This document shows positions 20,301-28,094 of a stretch of DNA of 64,000 nt, in pieces; position 1 is the stretch's first letter, and each line of letters starts with the position of its first letter. Below the pieces are notes generated by a model. That model made no database searches. It was not told where the DNA came from and worked only from the letters and a program-made list of their open reading frames with translations. The DNA is from Candidula unifasciata (lineage: Eukaryota > Mollusca > Gastropoda > Stylommatophora > Geomitridae), in contig CAJHNH020007545.1 of assembly GCA_905116865.2 (NCBI GenBank), positions 62,001-126,000 on the forward strand. Direction: 5' to 3'. A program made the position numbers and the translations under genes.

Positions 20301-23051
20301 TTCTTCTGACTTCTTTCCAGCAGTCACCACTTTTGTTCACTAAAGAGCCCAAGTATTCTAAATCTGTTACATTTTCTATTTCTTCATTTTTGTTTGTGAT
20401 ATGTGGTTAGTGTGCTGTATTTAAAAAAGTAAAGATCCCTTTACACGCCCTTAGGTGCATCAGGCATATGGGAAGAGTGCTCATATTTTTACAGACCATC
20501 AGCGCTCGGTGGGTAATGTGGTCAGCATTACGCTGGCCGTCTTTACTTTCCCAGGACAGCCCGTCCTGGTACCCATTTGAGGCTGGGTCGACTTGCGACG
20601 TCCCATACCACGATAAAAATCCACGCAGCCCACGCAGGTTTCAATCGCGGTACGTTGGATTACGAGTCAGACTCGCAATGCCTTAGCCACGGACGCCGCT
20701 GTATTTACTGAGGACATAATTTTGCTTTGTTTTAAATTCAGAGAAAGATTCACTTCTTTTATATTATCAGAAACAAAAATACAGCAAAGGACACTTTACA
20801 TTGCAGTGACGTATCTAGTATTATGCAAGGCCTGTTGTTATTTTTTTTTAAATCAACAATCAGCACCGGATGGTTGATGTGATCAACATCATCTGGCTAA
20901 CTTTATTTCAAAATACATTTCCTAGTGCTGATTTCAAGCTGGGTCAACCTTGGAGTCACGGTCAGTATTTTCTTCCTTAAACTCATCATGTGTCATTTTA
21001 AACCGAAACACATTCATAATGGCAGTTCTCTCCGCTAATATTCAGTTCACTGGTGAAACTGTTAAGGAGAAACAGGATATCTTAACCAGAGCTGTGGTGT
21101 TTGTGCTTTATGTGACACTCTAGGCAAGCTGCTCTGCCAAGACAGAAAAAGCCATAAGGGTTAAACTCCGGTGCAATGAAGTCAATTTTCCTTTAATTTT
21201 TATCTTTAACTTTTAGCTTTCTCCATAAATATCACTAAAACCGAACACAACAAACAGACTTCAGTCAAAGTAAACAACACGTTTTACATCACTGGCATAT
21301 GATAATGGACTCACATTTTTTTTTAAAGACTAATCAACACTCGTTCAGTAACAACATGTCGGTTGTTTTTATCTCCAAGAACTCTACCTCGTACCCATTT
21401 TTGGCTAGGGACCCCCCGAGTCAAGGTCAATTTGTGGGGGAAAAATCAGGCTGGATACAAACTCATTAGTTTTTTAAGCCAGCAAATGTGCACCTAGCCT
21501 CAGATGGCTCATAACAAAAACAGAACATTTAAAAAGAGAGAGACAACATGACAACAATAAAAGAAGTTAATAGGCACCCTAGCTTCCTAGGTGTACGTCA
21601 AAATTATGGGTGCCATAGACTACAAAATAGTGTCACATGTTAACATACATTATTGTTACGGGGAGGGGGGGAATAATTTGTTAGTCAATATCCTCATTAC
21701 CTGGGTGTATGTCCAAATCTAGGTAACAAATTAATAAATTTGGGTAGTAAAAATAGATTTGATTTTTGGGTAGCAAAAACGGGCATTCTTGTTACCGGTT
21801 TTTTTTTCAAATCAGGAGTAATAAAACACCACATTAACCCATGAATTGACAATCTTGTTACCTCAGTGCATGTCAGAATTTGGTTAACAAGGTAACAAAA
21901 CTGGGTAAATTTCTAAACCACAAACAGCTGGGATAAAACTCTGGCAATAGTCAAAGACTGCACTGTGAAACGATTTCACTAAGCATTAACCCTCTTAGCA
22001 CGGACAGGCCGATTATCGGCCGGCGGATGTCTGGCCAAAAACACGGAACGGCCATCATCGGCCCGATCGTGTTTCGCCTCGAACCACAAAGAAATCTCCT
22101 ATTTTGAAACACTGAAAGTGATTCATTTATATTCACTGCTGTATTAGCTTTACACATGGCGACTTTCTAGTGTTTGGTATCGAAGTGAAAATTGTTGTTA
22201 AATTTGTTAGATAGTGACCTGAACCGCTAAAAGTATGTCTGACTCGTATGTTTCTGCCCCTAAACTTGATGTTGATAAAACATTTGAATCAAGTGATGAC
22301 ACTAATTCTGTTGATGCTGATGCAGGATCTAGTGTTAGTATTAATAGTGGGGAATCAGATGGGGATGCTGTTGTGTTCAGAGCACAGCCCAACTATGGCT
22401 CAGGGTATATCCACCCGAAGGTGTTGACACTCCGGCACCTCCATTTCTTGTGCTGACTGATGGTCAAAAACACAATGTCACCTAAAGATATTATTGCTGT
22501 TTCATATATATATTCCTGTTTTTGACTATTGAATAGCTTACAACATTTGTAAATAGGCCAAAGATCAATAAAAAGATTTCAAATAAAATATATTTTTGTT
22601 TTTAGTTATATGTTTCATGCATTGAAGTTGAAAATTCACAATCTAATTTTCTATTTTTAGATATGCAAATGAGATAATTTGCATGTACATCAATTAATTG
22701 TAACGATGTTGTGAAAATCATGAACTTCAATTTATATCCTTCAAATAGATATATTATTTCATGGGAGTCAGAATAACAGAAATGTGTCAAAAAAATTAAA
22801 TAAAGTAATAATCAAATTTACTGAAAAAATGCTCCGTGTTTTTGGCTAGACATATGAAAAACTTCCCGTGCTAAAAGGGTTAAACAAAGAGCTTGAGAAG
22901 CTATTTAAAAAGTTGGAAATACCCAAAAAAAATGTAATAACTCAATTAGCATTCCCATTACCTGAGTATATTTCAGAAACTGTGTAACGTTCTCCGATAT
23001 GAACTCAACCTTTCCCTGGTTATTCACCACAAACAGGAACCCGTTCAGAGC
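4319..23051 (-). CDS. NCOA: Nuclear receptor coactivator (p160/SRC family), partial gene, 10 exons
   Basis: Exons in transcription order: 23051-22962, 19781-19694, 18989-18909, 17292-17158, 15074-14942, 14134-14046, 12879-12732, 10200-9956, 6473-6036, 5388-4319. Joined they give 2517 bp, 839 codons, with no stop and matched phase at every junction. The product is a nuclear transcriptional coactivator: PAS-A (about residues 1-110), PAS-B (about 140-250), a disordered Ser/Pro/Gly-rich linker, then LXXLL boxes that bind ligand-bound nuclear receptors. Family signatures seen are [65 protein letters not shown] and LKSLL. The N-terminal bHLH and the C-terminal CBP/p300-binding part are missing. SRC genes also need those, so this is a partial view of a presumably intact gene. 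Paralogue cannot be assigned; invertebrates usually have one (taiman type). Confidence 0.93.
5400..5635. repeat. AT-rich degenerate 'ttacattatataaaa' repeat
   Basis: Intronic stretch of irregular 'attacattatataaaatt' copies of about 15-25 bp. 5636-6035 holds no recognisable element. Confidence 0.6.
6036..6473 (-). CDS. NCOA: NCOA exon: Ser/Pro-rich linker
   Basis: 438 bp. Acceptor cttacag|ATGACA, donor TCTG|gtaagt. Encodes [34 protein letters not shown], repeated SPR/SPGS motifs and a [10 protein letters not shown] end. Similar Ser/Pro/Gly-rich segments lie between PAS-B and the receptor boxes in SRC proteins. Confidence 0.9.
6572..6762. mobile_element. hAT-type MITE, 191 bp
   Basis: Starts CAGTGTTTCCCAAAC and ends TTTTGACATCACTG, with short imperfect inverted ends. 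The flanks give an 8-bp target duplication with one mismatch, ctctaacc (6564-6571) and ctccaacc (6763-6770), the length typical of hAT. No coding capacity. Intronic. Confidence 0.7.
6943..7079. mobile_element. piggyBac-type MITE, 137 bp, copy 1
   Basis: Flanked by TTAA at 6939-6942 and 7080-7083. Perfect 14-bp inverted ends, CTCTTTGAGTCCCA and TGGGACTCAAAGAG. A TTAA target and short terminal repeats are the piggyBac hallmark. Confidence 0.88.
7167..7304. mobile_element. piggyBac-type MITE, 138 bp, copy 2, inverted
   Basis: Flanked by TTAA at 7163-7166 and 7305-7308. Ends CTCTTTGAGTCGCA and TGGGACTCAAAAAG. Its interior (aagcccaatgaacgcatgat) is the reverse complement of copy 1's interior, so the two copies face each other 87 bp apart. 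Confidence 0.87.
7480..7745 (-). mobile_element. SINE family S2, full-length-like
   Basis: The minus-strand tRNA-like head has an A-box-like region around 'gtggtgtgccgccaagacgc' and 'gtcgtgggttcaag' as the B box. The body has 'gtcgaccc', 'gtaaaggcgactgatgtga' and 'ggtctagccctatatgccc'. The T-rich end lies at the left (7450-7480). Confidence 0.82.
7746..9690. other. Intronic sequence without recognised gene
   Basis: Contains a G-run (7868-7890), a (GT)n tract (about 8190-8233) and A/T-rich sequence. I found no exon-like open frame with splice signals and no family I could name. Confidence 0.6.
9700..9845 (-). repeat. SINE family S2 fragment
   Basis: 'catgccttcgggcatatcgg', 'cacttagtgggtaatgtggt', 'tttacttcccaggtatt' and 'cacccatttgagaatgggtc' follow the S2 body order on the minus strand. 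The head is absent. Confidence 0.7.
9956..10200 (-). CDS. NCOA: NCOA exon: post-PAS linker
   Basis: 245 bp. Acceptor tattcacag, donor GCAGA|gtaagt. Encodes [17 protein letters not shown], a Ser/Ala-rich stretch and [17 protein letters not shown]. Low complexity and probably disordered. Assigned by phase continuity and position rather than by motif. Confidence 0.9.
10310..10675. repeat. 21-bp minisatellite
   Basis: About 17 copies of 'accaaatgaaggcagcaatc(t)', some 19-20 bp long. It lies 110 bp upstream of an NCOA exon's acceptor, within the intron. Confidence 0.95.
11340..11600 (+). mobile_element. SINE family S2, full-length-like
   Basis: Head 'gccactgtggtgcagcagct' ... 'gttgtgaagttgagatcct' is tRNA-like. 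The body continues 'ttggcttccaggtcgaccca', 'ggaagtaaaggtggtctgct', 'gatcacatcatccac' and 'aggtctagccctatgtgccc', matching the other S2 copies. 10680-11335 contains three degenerate 'attcaaattcacttattcct' copies of about 65 bp. Confidence 0.8.
12155..12330 (+). repeat. Dispersed repeat R5, variant
   Basis: 'gagttccggggctccattgg', 'aagcataccgtaaaaggcgc' and 'ctgattaagagctt' match the R5 5' half. It then changes to a sequence shared with 16860-16935 (gcagcc..gcggtaaaccatacca). Ends in a (GAA)-rich tail. 11600-12150 shows nothing I recognise. Confidence 0.6.
12732..12879 (-). CDS. NCOA: NCOA exon: PAS-B end
   Basis: 148 bp. Acceptor tatccccag, donor ATCCG|gtaaga. Encodes [10 protein letters not shown], then [18 protein letters not shown], then [17 protein letters not shown]. 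This is the most diagnostic SRC segment (EVL-QG, IYRF-L, QTKSKL, T-EP--I-S-H). Confidence 0.96.
13165..13402 (-). mobile_element. SINE family S1, full-length-like
   Basis: Reading the minus strand: A box 'tgtggcgtagacg', B box 'ggttcgatcccaa', then the S1 core ('cagtagcaaactactg', 'atttgcctagaaaaac', 'tggggttggttctgcaacat') and 'cctgtaaaggata' at the 3' end. This is a tRNA-derived SINE in an NCOA intron. 13403-14045 shows nothing recognised. Confidence 0.88.
14046..14134 (-). CDS. NCOA: NCOA exon: PAS-B middle
   Basis: 89 bp. Acceptor tttccag|TCATGG, donor AGAAG|gtgagt. Encodes [15 protein letters not shown] then [14 protein letters not shown]; the 'HPEDL--L--H--E' helix of PAS-B is recognisable. 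Phases fit both neighbours. Confidence 0.93.
14803..14876. repeat. Poly-G run followed by poly-C run
   Basis: 27 G from 14803 to 14829, then 'aatggggggcgcagtgggtc', then about 15 C from 14862. It could fold as a hairpin, and its true length is uncertain. It sits 66 bp from an NCOA exon's donor. Confidence 0.85.
14942..15074 (-). CDS. NCOA: NCOA exon: PAS-B start
   Basis: 133 bp. Acceptor tttcacag, donor ACCAG|gtatgt. Encodes [18 protein letters not shown], then [17 protein letters not shown], matching the SRC pattern C-L-C-ARR-PM-E followed by F-T--D--GKI---DTS. Confidence 0.95.
15115..15512. repeat. Two adjacent minisatellites
   Basis: First, three copies of about 48 bp ('aaggacccttctcacaccag', 'aatatggtgtcttttt'). 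From about 15263, seven copies of about 34 bp ('cagtatctgttgtcagttgt', 'ctagtattac'). Intronic, just upstream of the exon at 14942-15074. Confidence 0.93.
15600..15815 (-). repeat. SINE family S1, decayed
   Basis: 'caggacgttgcggtttgtga', 'gtaattttacatttggtagt', 'ttgccattaattgc' and 'gctaaagccacagac' follow the S1 order on the minus strand with many substitutions. Confidence 0.6.
15830..16310 (-). pseudogene. LINE reverse-transcriptase C-terminal remnant
   Basis: The minus strand reads as a broken LINE ORF2 tail. '...caaatggctgtgaaatgtg' corresponds to the Y-G-CE-W region, and '...tcttggcatatcatacagaa' to the following 'R-LL-ISYRD' region. No intact frame. It resembles the other antisense LINE tails at 19880-20410, 24170-24960 and 63590-64000. 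Confidence 0.6.
16680..16935 (+). repeat. R5-related dispersed repeat
   Basis: 'gcctgagaaacgg', 'ctatcaagaacactgtaaaa', 'aggcgactaattaaggtctt' and 'gcagcctggctgtaaaccaa' match the 12155-12330 variant. It ends at a C-run (16942). 16310-16680 is unassigned. Confidence 0.5.
17158..17292 (-). CDS. NCOA: NCOA exon: PAS-A/PAS-B linker
   Basis: 135 bp. The acceptor ctgcag|CTGAAG is the one that keeps phase; the upstream gacag at 17314 would shift the frame. Donor AGTG|gtaagt. Encodes an acidic start ([12 protein letters not shown]), then [15 protein letters not shown], corresponding to the SRC 'YE.MQ....QP' segment. Confidence 0.9.
17335..17550 (+). repeat. Dispersed repeat R5
   Basis: 'cacctaattagggctgtttc', 'cttggaagtcagaatgcatc', 'gaaccaacagtctgc', 'ctcaagttctgaaacaagac', 'agaagtggacg' and 'gagtttacagccggtaaatg', then a (GAA)-like tail. 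The order matches copies at 29655, 31040, 60120 and 61600. Confidence 0.85.
17576..18033. mobile_element. hAT-type MITE interrupted by a SINE
   Basis: Starts CACGGCTATTCAACTAAG and ends CACCAGAACAGGCTG. The reverse complement of the right end matches the left interior of the relative at 35001 (aaatctggcc). The 8-bp target duplication is gtctagga (17568-17575) / gtctagaa (18034-18041), one mismatch, fitting the nTCTAGAn preference of some hAT families. Confidence 0.72.
17695..17970 (-). mobile_element. SINE family S3 nested in the MITE
   Basis: The minus strand has a tRNA-like head 'gttagcgcagtcgataggag' and B box 'ggtgttcgaaaccgg', then 'ttcccggggttcacc', 'gtagctatggagttgcg' and 'cagtttctaatcagttgtcc'. 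The same unit is at 49285-49560 and 54480-54740. Confidence 0.87.
18909..18989 (-). CDS. NCOA: NCOA exon: PAS-A end
   Basis: 81 bp. Acceptor catccacag, donor CCAA|gtaagt. Encodes [20 protein letters not shown] then MLVKPP. The 'F.CRMLVKP' strand closes the SRC PAS-A fold. A run of about 26 C lies just downstream in the intron (18870-18896). Confidence 0.93.
18990..19160. repeat. Degenerate 'cacttatcacattaac' repeat
   Basis: Irregular copies of about 20 bp of 'tatcacttat(g/c)acattaaca' between two NCOA exons. 18042-18900 is otherwise unassigned apart from a C-run of about 26 at 18870-18896. Confidence 0.7.
19368..19640. repeat. Minisatellite, about 55-bp unit, 5 copies
   Basis: Unit 'acccaagtactt(t)aacg', 'atagctgtgatgacagtctt', 'cactaatcattaaagc'. 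It ends 54 bp from the donor of the PAS-A exon at 19694. Confidence 0.92.
19694..19781 (-). CDS. NCOA: NCOA exon: PAS-A middle
   Basis: 88 bp. Acceptor atttcag|GATGAC, donor CTGA|gtaagg. Encodes [20 protein letters not shown]...LLPMTL. The IHVGDH and LLP motifs are hallmark SRC PAS-A residues. It enters in phase 0 and leaves one base over, matching the next exon. Confidence 0.95.
19880..20412 (-). pseudogene. LINE reverse-transcriptase C-terminal remnant
   Basis: Minus-strand frame at 20101-20286 reads [22 protein letters not shown], then [26 protein letters not shown]: the typical end of a non-LTR retrotransposon RT. Downstream the frame is broken. Target family uncertain (CR1/L2/RTE-like). 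Confidence 0.8.
20430..20705 (-). mobile_element. SINE family S2, full-length, S1-like head
   Basis: On the minus strand the head is 'gcggcgtccgtggctaaggc', 'gtccaacgtaccgcgattga' (B box), followed by the S2 body ('gtcgacccagcctcaaatgg', 'gtaaagacggccagcgtaat', 'aagggatctttacttt'). Confidence 0.87.
20845..20975 (-). repeat. SINE family S2 fragment
   Basis: 'aatcagcaccggatggttga', 'tgtgatcaacatcatctggc' and 'gctgggtcaaccttggagtc' are diverged S2 body. A further faint S2 scrap lies at 21330-21435. 20976-21985 is otherwise unassigned intron with some 'ttacctgggtgtatgtc' repeats. Confidence 0.6.
21990..22879 (+). mobile_element. piggyBac transposon, internally deleted (890 bp)
   Basis: TTAA at 21986-21989 and 22880-22883. 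Inverted ends CCCTCTTAGCACGG and CCGTGCTAAAAGGG (13 of 14 paired). Subterminal motifs 'ccaaaaacacgga' (left) and 'ccgtgtttttgg' (right) are also inverted. Inside, 22235-22456 codes the start of a transposase; the rest is gone. It lies in the NCOA intron, its end 82 bp from the PAS-A exon. Confidence 0.9.
22235..22456 (+). pseudogene. piggyBac transposase N-terminal remnant
   Basis: 73 codons, [20 protein letters not shown] then an acidic/Ser-rich stretch [14 protein letters not shown]. This is the acidic disordered leader found before the catalytic domain of piggyBac transposases. The DDD catalytic core is absent, so it cannot be active. Identified from the element ends plus composition. Confidence 0.65.
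22962..23051 (-). CDS. NCOA: NCOA exon: start of PAS-A
   Basis: 90 bp, 30 codons, phase 0 at both ends. Acceptor tttctgcag, donor CAG|gtaatg. It encodes [11 protein letters not shown]...[11 protein letters not shown], the first strands of PAS-A, nearly matching the vertebrate SRC motif (ALDGFLFVVN, SENVTQYL). The preceding exon, which should end in a ...LLLE-like sequence, was not found to the right. Confidence 0.95.
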
Positions 23052-23399
23052 CTGCAGAAAATATGTAAACAATTATTATTGATCCAAATCAAGGGAATAA
23101 AGGTGATCATGTTAGCAACACATATTATAATGCATCGTGAAAGCTGGAGTAAAGATTATGGCTGGACTGAATGAAGGACATAGGTCAAGGTGCTCTGGGA
23201 GTAAATACTTGTCTCTGTGTGTTGAATGACATGGATTTCATATTTATTGGGTCATGGCATGTGCATGGGTTCAAGCAGTGGTTCTCAGTTTGGTCAGGCT
23301 AGTGTACACCTCTCATGGTCAAAGATCTTCCATGGACTGTATCATTTTTCAATGGCATGCTGAAGAACCGAAAATGTTAAAATATTAGAACTGCAAAAA

Positions 23400-23500
23400 G
23401 GATTGCATGTAGAGATGTGGGGTTGTATGTGTGTGTGTGTGAAGCCTGTGTGTGTGTGATGTTTATTGGACAATCTTCCCTAAAAACAGATACTGATGAT
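23400..23500. repeat. (GT)-rich and (GAT) simple repeats
   Basis: 'gtgtgtgtgtgtgaagcctg' and 'tgatgatgatgat'. The stretch 23052-24160 around it shows no exon-like signal. 'cagtggttctcag' at 23277 may be one end of a hAT MITE, but no partner end was found. Confidence 0.6.
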
Positions 23501-24169
23501 GATGATATTTTTTTTTAAATTACACCACCAGAAGGTGAACCAAGGCAACTGATACCTGAGGAAGTTAGATGTACAGGCAAAAGGCATAAATATCATGGCC
23601 AAGATGTAAATAGGAAAAAACAAACAAGTCCTCAGATGAATGCAGAGAAGAAAATTAAGAAAAAAAGTCACGAGAAATTAAATCAATCAGACAGAAAGCG
23701 AGAAAGGAAAAGAGTGAGAGTAAGAGTCAAATCAGGAGGGAAAAAACCCCAATTATTTCCTTAAAAAAACTTCAGCTAGACTGACATGTTTCAAAACAAA
23801 CTTTACATCAGTCTTACTGCATAAAATAAGAAAGGATGAAGGGGGAGGAGGGAGAAAGGAGACGAGGGGAAGAATAAAAGAGAAACGGGGGAGAGGGAGC
23901 ATAGTGTAATACATTACGTCAACCAGTAGGATTACCAACAAGGAAAAAGTGCATATACTGACTGAGTCAGAAACTATTACAATTTGAAAGCCACCCTTAG
24001 CAAAAACAAACACTGATCAATAATAAAATTTAATCTTGTTGAACATTTGAAGATGTTTAATGAACTTCAGGCAAACTTAGCGCAGCTAAGCCGTCTCCAA
24101 AAATACAAAGGATGCTGATTGTTACCATAGCAGGCTCATTCAAACTGAAAACCTTAGACAAACTTTGTA

Positions 24170-24965
24170 ATCCTTCTCTTTTCCAAATGCCTGGGGTCCG
24201 AAGCAGATAACAGTGGCCCTGACCCTCCAATCCTCTCTATCCTAGATTATTCTAACGAGGTTAATGCTGCTTATATTGTTAATTGCATTAACATCGTTTA
24301 GATCTATTCATGCTCTGTCCTCGGATGCAGCAGCTATCTCAGGGTCTCCATGATTACCATGCCCAGCATTGCTAAAGTGGGTATTTTTCTGACATCTTTT
24401 GTGCAGTCACCATTGTTGTTCACTAAAAGCCTAAATATGTCTAGGATGTTTTCTATCCCTTCATGTTACAAAATCTCCCACAATACATATTCTTCTTCCT
24501 ACAGTCCATGCCATCTGGTACTGGCAGAAATTACTACCCACAACCTTCTGTCTTGTGTACTTTTAATCAGTTCTGACACAGATGATCTCCCATGCTAAGA
24601 TGTCAAACATCTTCTCACTCAATTTCCCTCTGCCTTCTTTCCCCTCCAAATTCCCCACCGCCACGATGTACTCCAGTTTTCTCTGTCTCATGACACAACT
24701 TAAGAATATAGGTTGTCTCCTTCTGGTGTGGGTAATCGGTTCTTTTTATGGGCCAATTTCTTCAAGGTATCTTTATTACTCTTTTTTTGTGTGTGGATCC
24801 ACAGTGTTATCAAAATCTTTTATAAAACCACATCTATGCTGCTTCCACATAAGTATTTACCTTCTTAACTATATTTTTCACCTGGCTGTTGTAGCCATTA
24901 AGGGCACCCTATTTATCATTTCTGTTTAGGTTGAACGGGATTTCTAACATCTAGGGTCAATTTCT
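24170..24965 (-). pseudogene. LINE remnant, antisense
   Basis: Contains the LINE tail signature 'ccatctggtactggcag', 'ccttctgtcttgtgtac', 'ctgacacagatgatct', followed by 'atgtactccagttttctctg', 'tcatgacacaacttaagaat' and 'aaaaccacatctatgctgct'. These parallel the antisense LINE at 43945-44440. No open frame of useful length on the minus strand. Confidence 0.65.
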
Positions 24966-25019
24966 TTCAAGGAATCATCTTTAATTTTTTTTAATGCTTT
25001 TTTCTTTATTGCAAATTTA

Positions 25020-25110
25020 AATAATGCTAACACACACACTATTTTGCACAATTTAATGCCTGGCATATTTCACTGTATCTCGTCCGGTGCATACTACAGA
25101 GTTAAATCAA
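25020..25110 (-). repeat. Dispersed repeat R6
   Basis: 'ttgcacaatttaatgcctgg', 'catatttcactgtatctcgt' and 'ccggtgcatac' are the reverse complement of sequence at 29278-29330 and 59690-59750. Short end-fragment of an unknown element. Confidence 0.6.
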
Positions 25111-25629
25111 CACATAATGAAGCACAAAATGAATACTTTTCATGCTGAAATGCATAAACAATATTGTCAAGTTGCTGTACACCTATCCGCCAGAAAAAAA
25201 ATTCAGTCACGTGATTATCCAGGTAACTTCAAAATTGATCACGTGATCTTCCTGTTTACATAACACAGGAGAGTGGGGTTTTACTGATGCAGCCTTGATT
25301 ACTTTTAGCAAATGTCTATTCAGTGTGTGGTAAATAATCTGAAAGCACATTCTTTATCAACCACATGCCCAGAGTCAAGCCAATGTTGTTGAACTTTTAA
25401 TACTATTTTGTGTGGGTATAGGGTGTTCTCTTCCTTGTCTACACAATCAAATATCTGCTGCTTCCACATAAGCACTAACCTACTTAGAACGATATCTGAC
25501 ACCTCTCTGGTGCACACTAATTATTGGGTTGGGCAGGGAATCTAGTATCTATCTACCTTGTTGGTTTATGCAATACTGTAAATATTTTTGGTAGCAGTAT
25601 AATTATGACCCTGCTCAACTACCAGGATT

Positions 25630-25840
25630 ATAAGTGGGATATACAACATGATACTGTCAAGACTGGCAAAGGTAAAAGGCAAGGAACCGATAATCTGCAT
25701 ACAAATAAGTCAGATCTGTTGTTAAATGGATGTGCAAGCAACACTCAGGTTCTGAAATAAGACTAGTGCAGAGGTGGGCAAACAACTAAAACTTCCTGCT
25801 GGAGTTTACAGTAGGTAAACACAAAGGAGACGAAGAGAAC
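25630..25840 (+). repeat. Dispersed repeat R5
   Basis: 'ggcaaggaaccgataatctg', 'aagtcagatctgttgttaaa', 'ggatgtgcaagcaacactca', 'ggttctgaaataagac' and 'ctggagtttacagtaggtaa'. 3' half of R5. Confidence 0.75.
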
Positions 25841-25849
25841 TGAAAAATA

Positions 25850-26705
25850 GATTCGTACAGCCAAATACATGTAGGTAGCAGGCTCCAGAGGGGACAAATG
25901 GACTCATTGATCGTACAGCCAAATACATGTAGGTAGCAGCCCCAGAGGGGACAAATGGACTGATCGATCGTACAGCCAAATATATGTAGGTAGCAGCACC
26001 AGAGGGGACAAATGGACTGATCGATCATACAGCCAAATACATGTAGGTAACAGCCCTAGAGGGGACAAATGGACTGATCGATCGTACAGCCAAATACATG
26101 TAGGTAGCAGCCCCAGAGGGGACAAATTGACTGATTGATCATACAGCCAAATACATGTAGTTAGCAGTCCCAGAGGGGACAAATGGACTGATCGATCGTA
26201 CAGCCTAATACATGTAGGTAGCAGCCCCAGAGGGGACAAATGGACTGATCGATCGTACAGCCAAATATATGTAGGTAGCAGCACCAGAGGGGACAAATGG
26301 ACTGATCGATCATACAGCCAAATACATGTAGGTAACAGCCCTAGAGGGGACAAATGGACTGATCGATCGTACAGCCAAATACATGTAGGTAGCAGCCCCA
26401 GAGGGGACAAATTGACTGATTGATCATACAGCCAAATACATGTAGTTAGCAGTCCCAGAGGGGACAAATGGACTGATCGATCGTACAGCCTAATACATGT
26501 AGGTAGCAGCCCCAGAGGGGACAAATGGACTGATCGATCGTACAGCCTAATACATGTAGATAGCAGCACCAGAGGGGACAAATGGACTGATCGATTGTAC
26601 ACACCAGAGGGGACAAATGGACTGATCGATCTTACAGCCTAATACATGTAGGTAGTAGCACCAGTGGGGACAAATGGACTGATTGATCGTACAGCCAATA
26701 CATTT
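25850..26705. repeat. 57-bp minisatellite, about 15 copies
   Basis: Unit 'gatcgatcgtacagccaaat', 'acatgtaggtagcagcccca', 'gaggggacaaatggact'. A block of about 5 variant units recurs in the same order (26035-26205 and 26325-26500), so higher-order duplication has occurred. Because 57 is divisible by 3, a 232-codon minus-strand frame stays open by chance. Confidence 0.96.
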
Positions 26706-27150
26706 CATTTGTTCACATATTAGCAACTGAAAATTAACTCCCACCTCGTTCCAACACATGACAACTGTGACAGCAGGTAAGTGTGCAAAAAGATCAAACT
26801 ACCACTACCCAAAAGACACAGTCAAGTGTTTGTTTTTTCAAAATGTATACATTTTCACTGTCTTATTTATCATTATTTTTAACTGCTTCATTTTCACCCT
26901 AGGTTTTTTTTTTAACTTAAGCATTAACTTTATTACATGATTAATCAGAATCAATATTCTTAAATATGAGCAATCTATTGTTTATGTTGTGTTTCCTTAT
27001 ATATATACAAAAGATAACAGATGTTATTTGTTTGATCTTAGTTTACCATAAACAAACAAAACCCTTCTAAGGTAGTCAGCTGCAGGTCCTTCATGGTTCC
27101 TCACAGCTTGCTCTGTGGCCAGGTTTCTTTTCATAGATGGAGGTAGAGTG
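26706..27150. other. Unassigned sequence
   Basis: A/T-rich, with short open frames only. No repeat family or splice-bounded frame recognised. Confidence 0.5.
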
Positions 27151-27154
27151 GGTC

Positions 27155-27355
27155 TGTGTCTGTGGCTAAGGCATTGCAAATGCATGCCAGGGTACCGGGT
27201 TCGATGATTTGTGATTTTTGGTTTCTACTGTGGTACCGAGAGCTGACCGTTCAGATGCAATGACAAACTACTGAAAGTAAATTTTGCCTAGAAAAACCAC
27301 AACTTCCCCCTCCCAAAAATACTGGGGTTGGTTTTGCAATGTCCTGTAAGGATAT
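27155..27355 (+). mobile_element. SINE family S1
   Basis: Head 'gtctgtggctaaggcattgc', B box 'accgggttcgatgatt'; core 'atgacaaactactgaaagta', 'aattttgcctagaaaaacca', 'tactggggttggttttgcaa', 'tgtcctgtaaggata'. Confidence 0.85.
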
Positions 27356-27469
27356 GCAACTAACAGGTGGAGTGAGCAGGTCTGCAGAAAGTGCTCTGGT
27401 GTTTGACATGCACACTGTGTGTACTGTACAGTCTTTATTATATGCTTGTGGTAACTTGAGTTTATAGTG

Positions 27470-27645
27470 GACATTCTGAACCAACCCCAGCATCTGTTGT
27501 CCAGGTAATTTTATGTTTAGTAGTTTGCCATTGTTTTTGCCACACCTAATTTCAAAAGCAACTGATCACATGCAGCTAGAACTGAACCTGGATTTTCTTA
27601 ATTGCAAAGCATATTTGCAACACCTACACCAGACATTGAGACACC
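27470..27645 (-). repeat. SINE family S1, decayed
   Basis: 'gaaccaaccccagcatctgt', 'gtttagtagtttgccattg' and 'tgcaacacctacaccagaca' on the minus strand. With the plus-strand copy at 27155 this makes an inverted SINE pair about 115 bp apart. Confidence 0.7.
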
Positions 27646-28094
27646 CATGAAGATAATCCAAGTCATAATTCACACAATGAGTATTTTGTAGAAACTGTAC
27701 ATCTTTTTTAGTTTCCCATTTCTATGTAATATATTGCTTCTGTTTCAAACCTATTTTGTTGAAACTAGACTGCTCTCAGATTACTATTTGGATTTTATTT
27801 TTAACCTGCCTACGTATGATCTCAAGCATTAACTTTACTACACAATTATAATCAGACTCATTTTCTGAATTATTGATATTCTGTTGCTTATGTGTTTATT
27901 TTTATTTTCTTTATTTTTTTCTTTTTCAACAGTTGTATACAGTAGGCGTGTTGAGGTACTCTGGGTTATATCCCAACATAAAAGGTAACATTTGGGGGGA
28001 GGGAGGGGGGGGATCAAGATTCTGCCATTGGACAGTACAAACTGAGAAACTTTTTTTAAAAACATTTTAATAAGGTGAAGATAGGGCATGTTGA

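Noticed and set aside
23277..23390. hAT-like 'cagtggttctcag' end
   Set aside because: The opposite end could not be placed.
25904..26602. 232-codon minus-strand open frame with a 19-residue repeat
   Set aside because: Lies wholly in the 57-bp minisatellite; the period is a multiple of three, so the frame stays open without selection.
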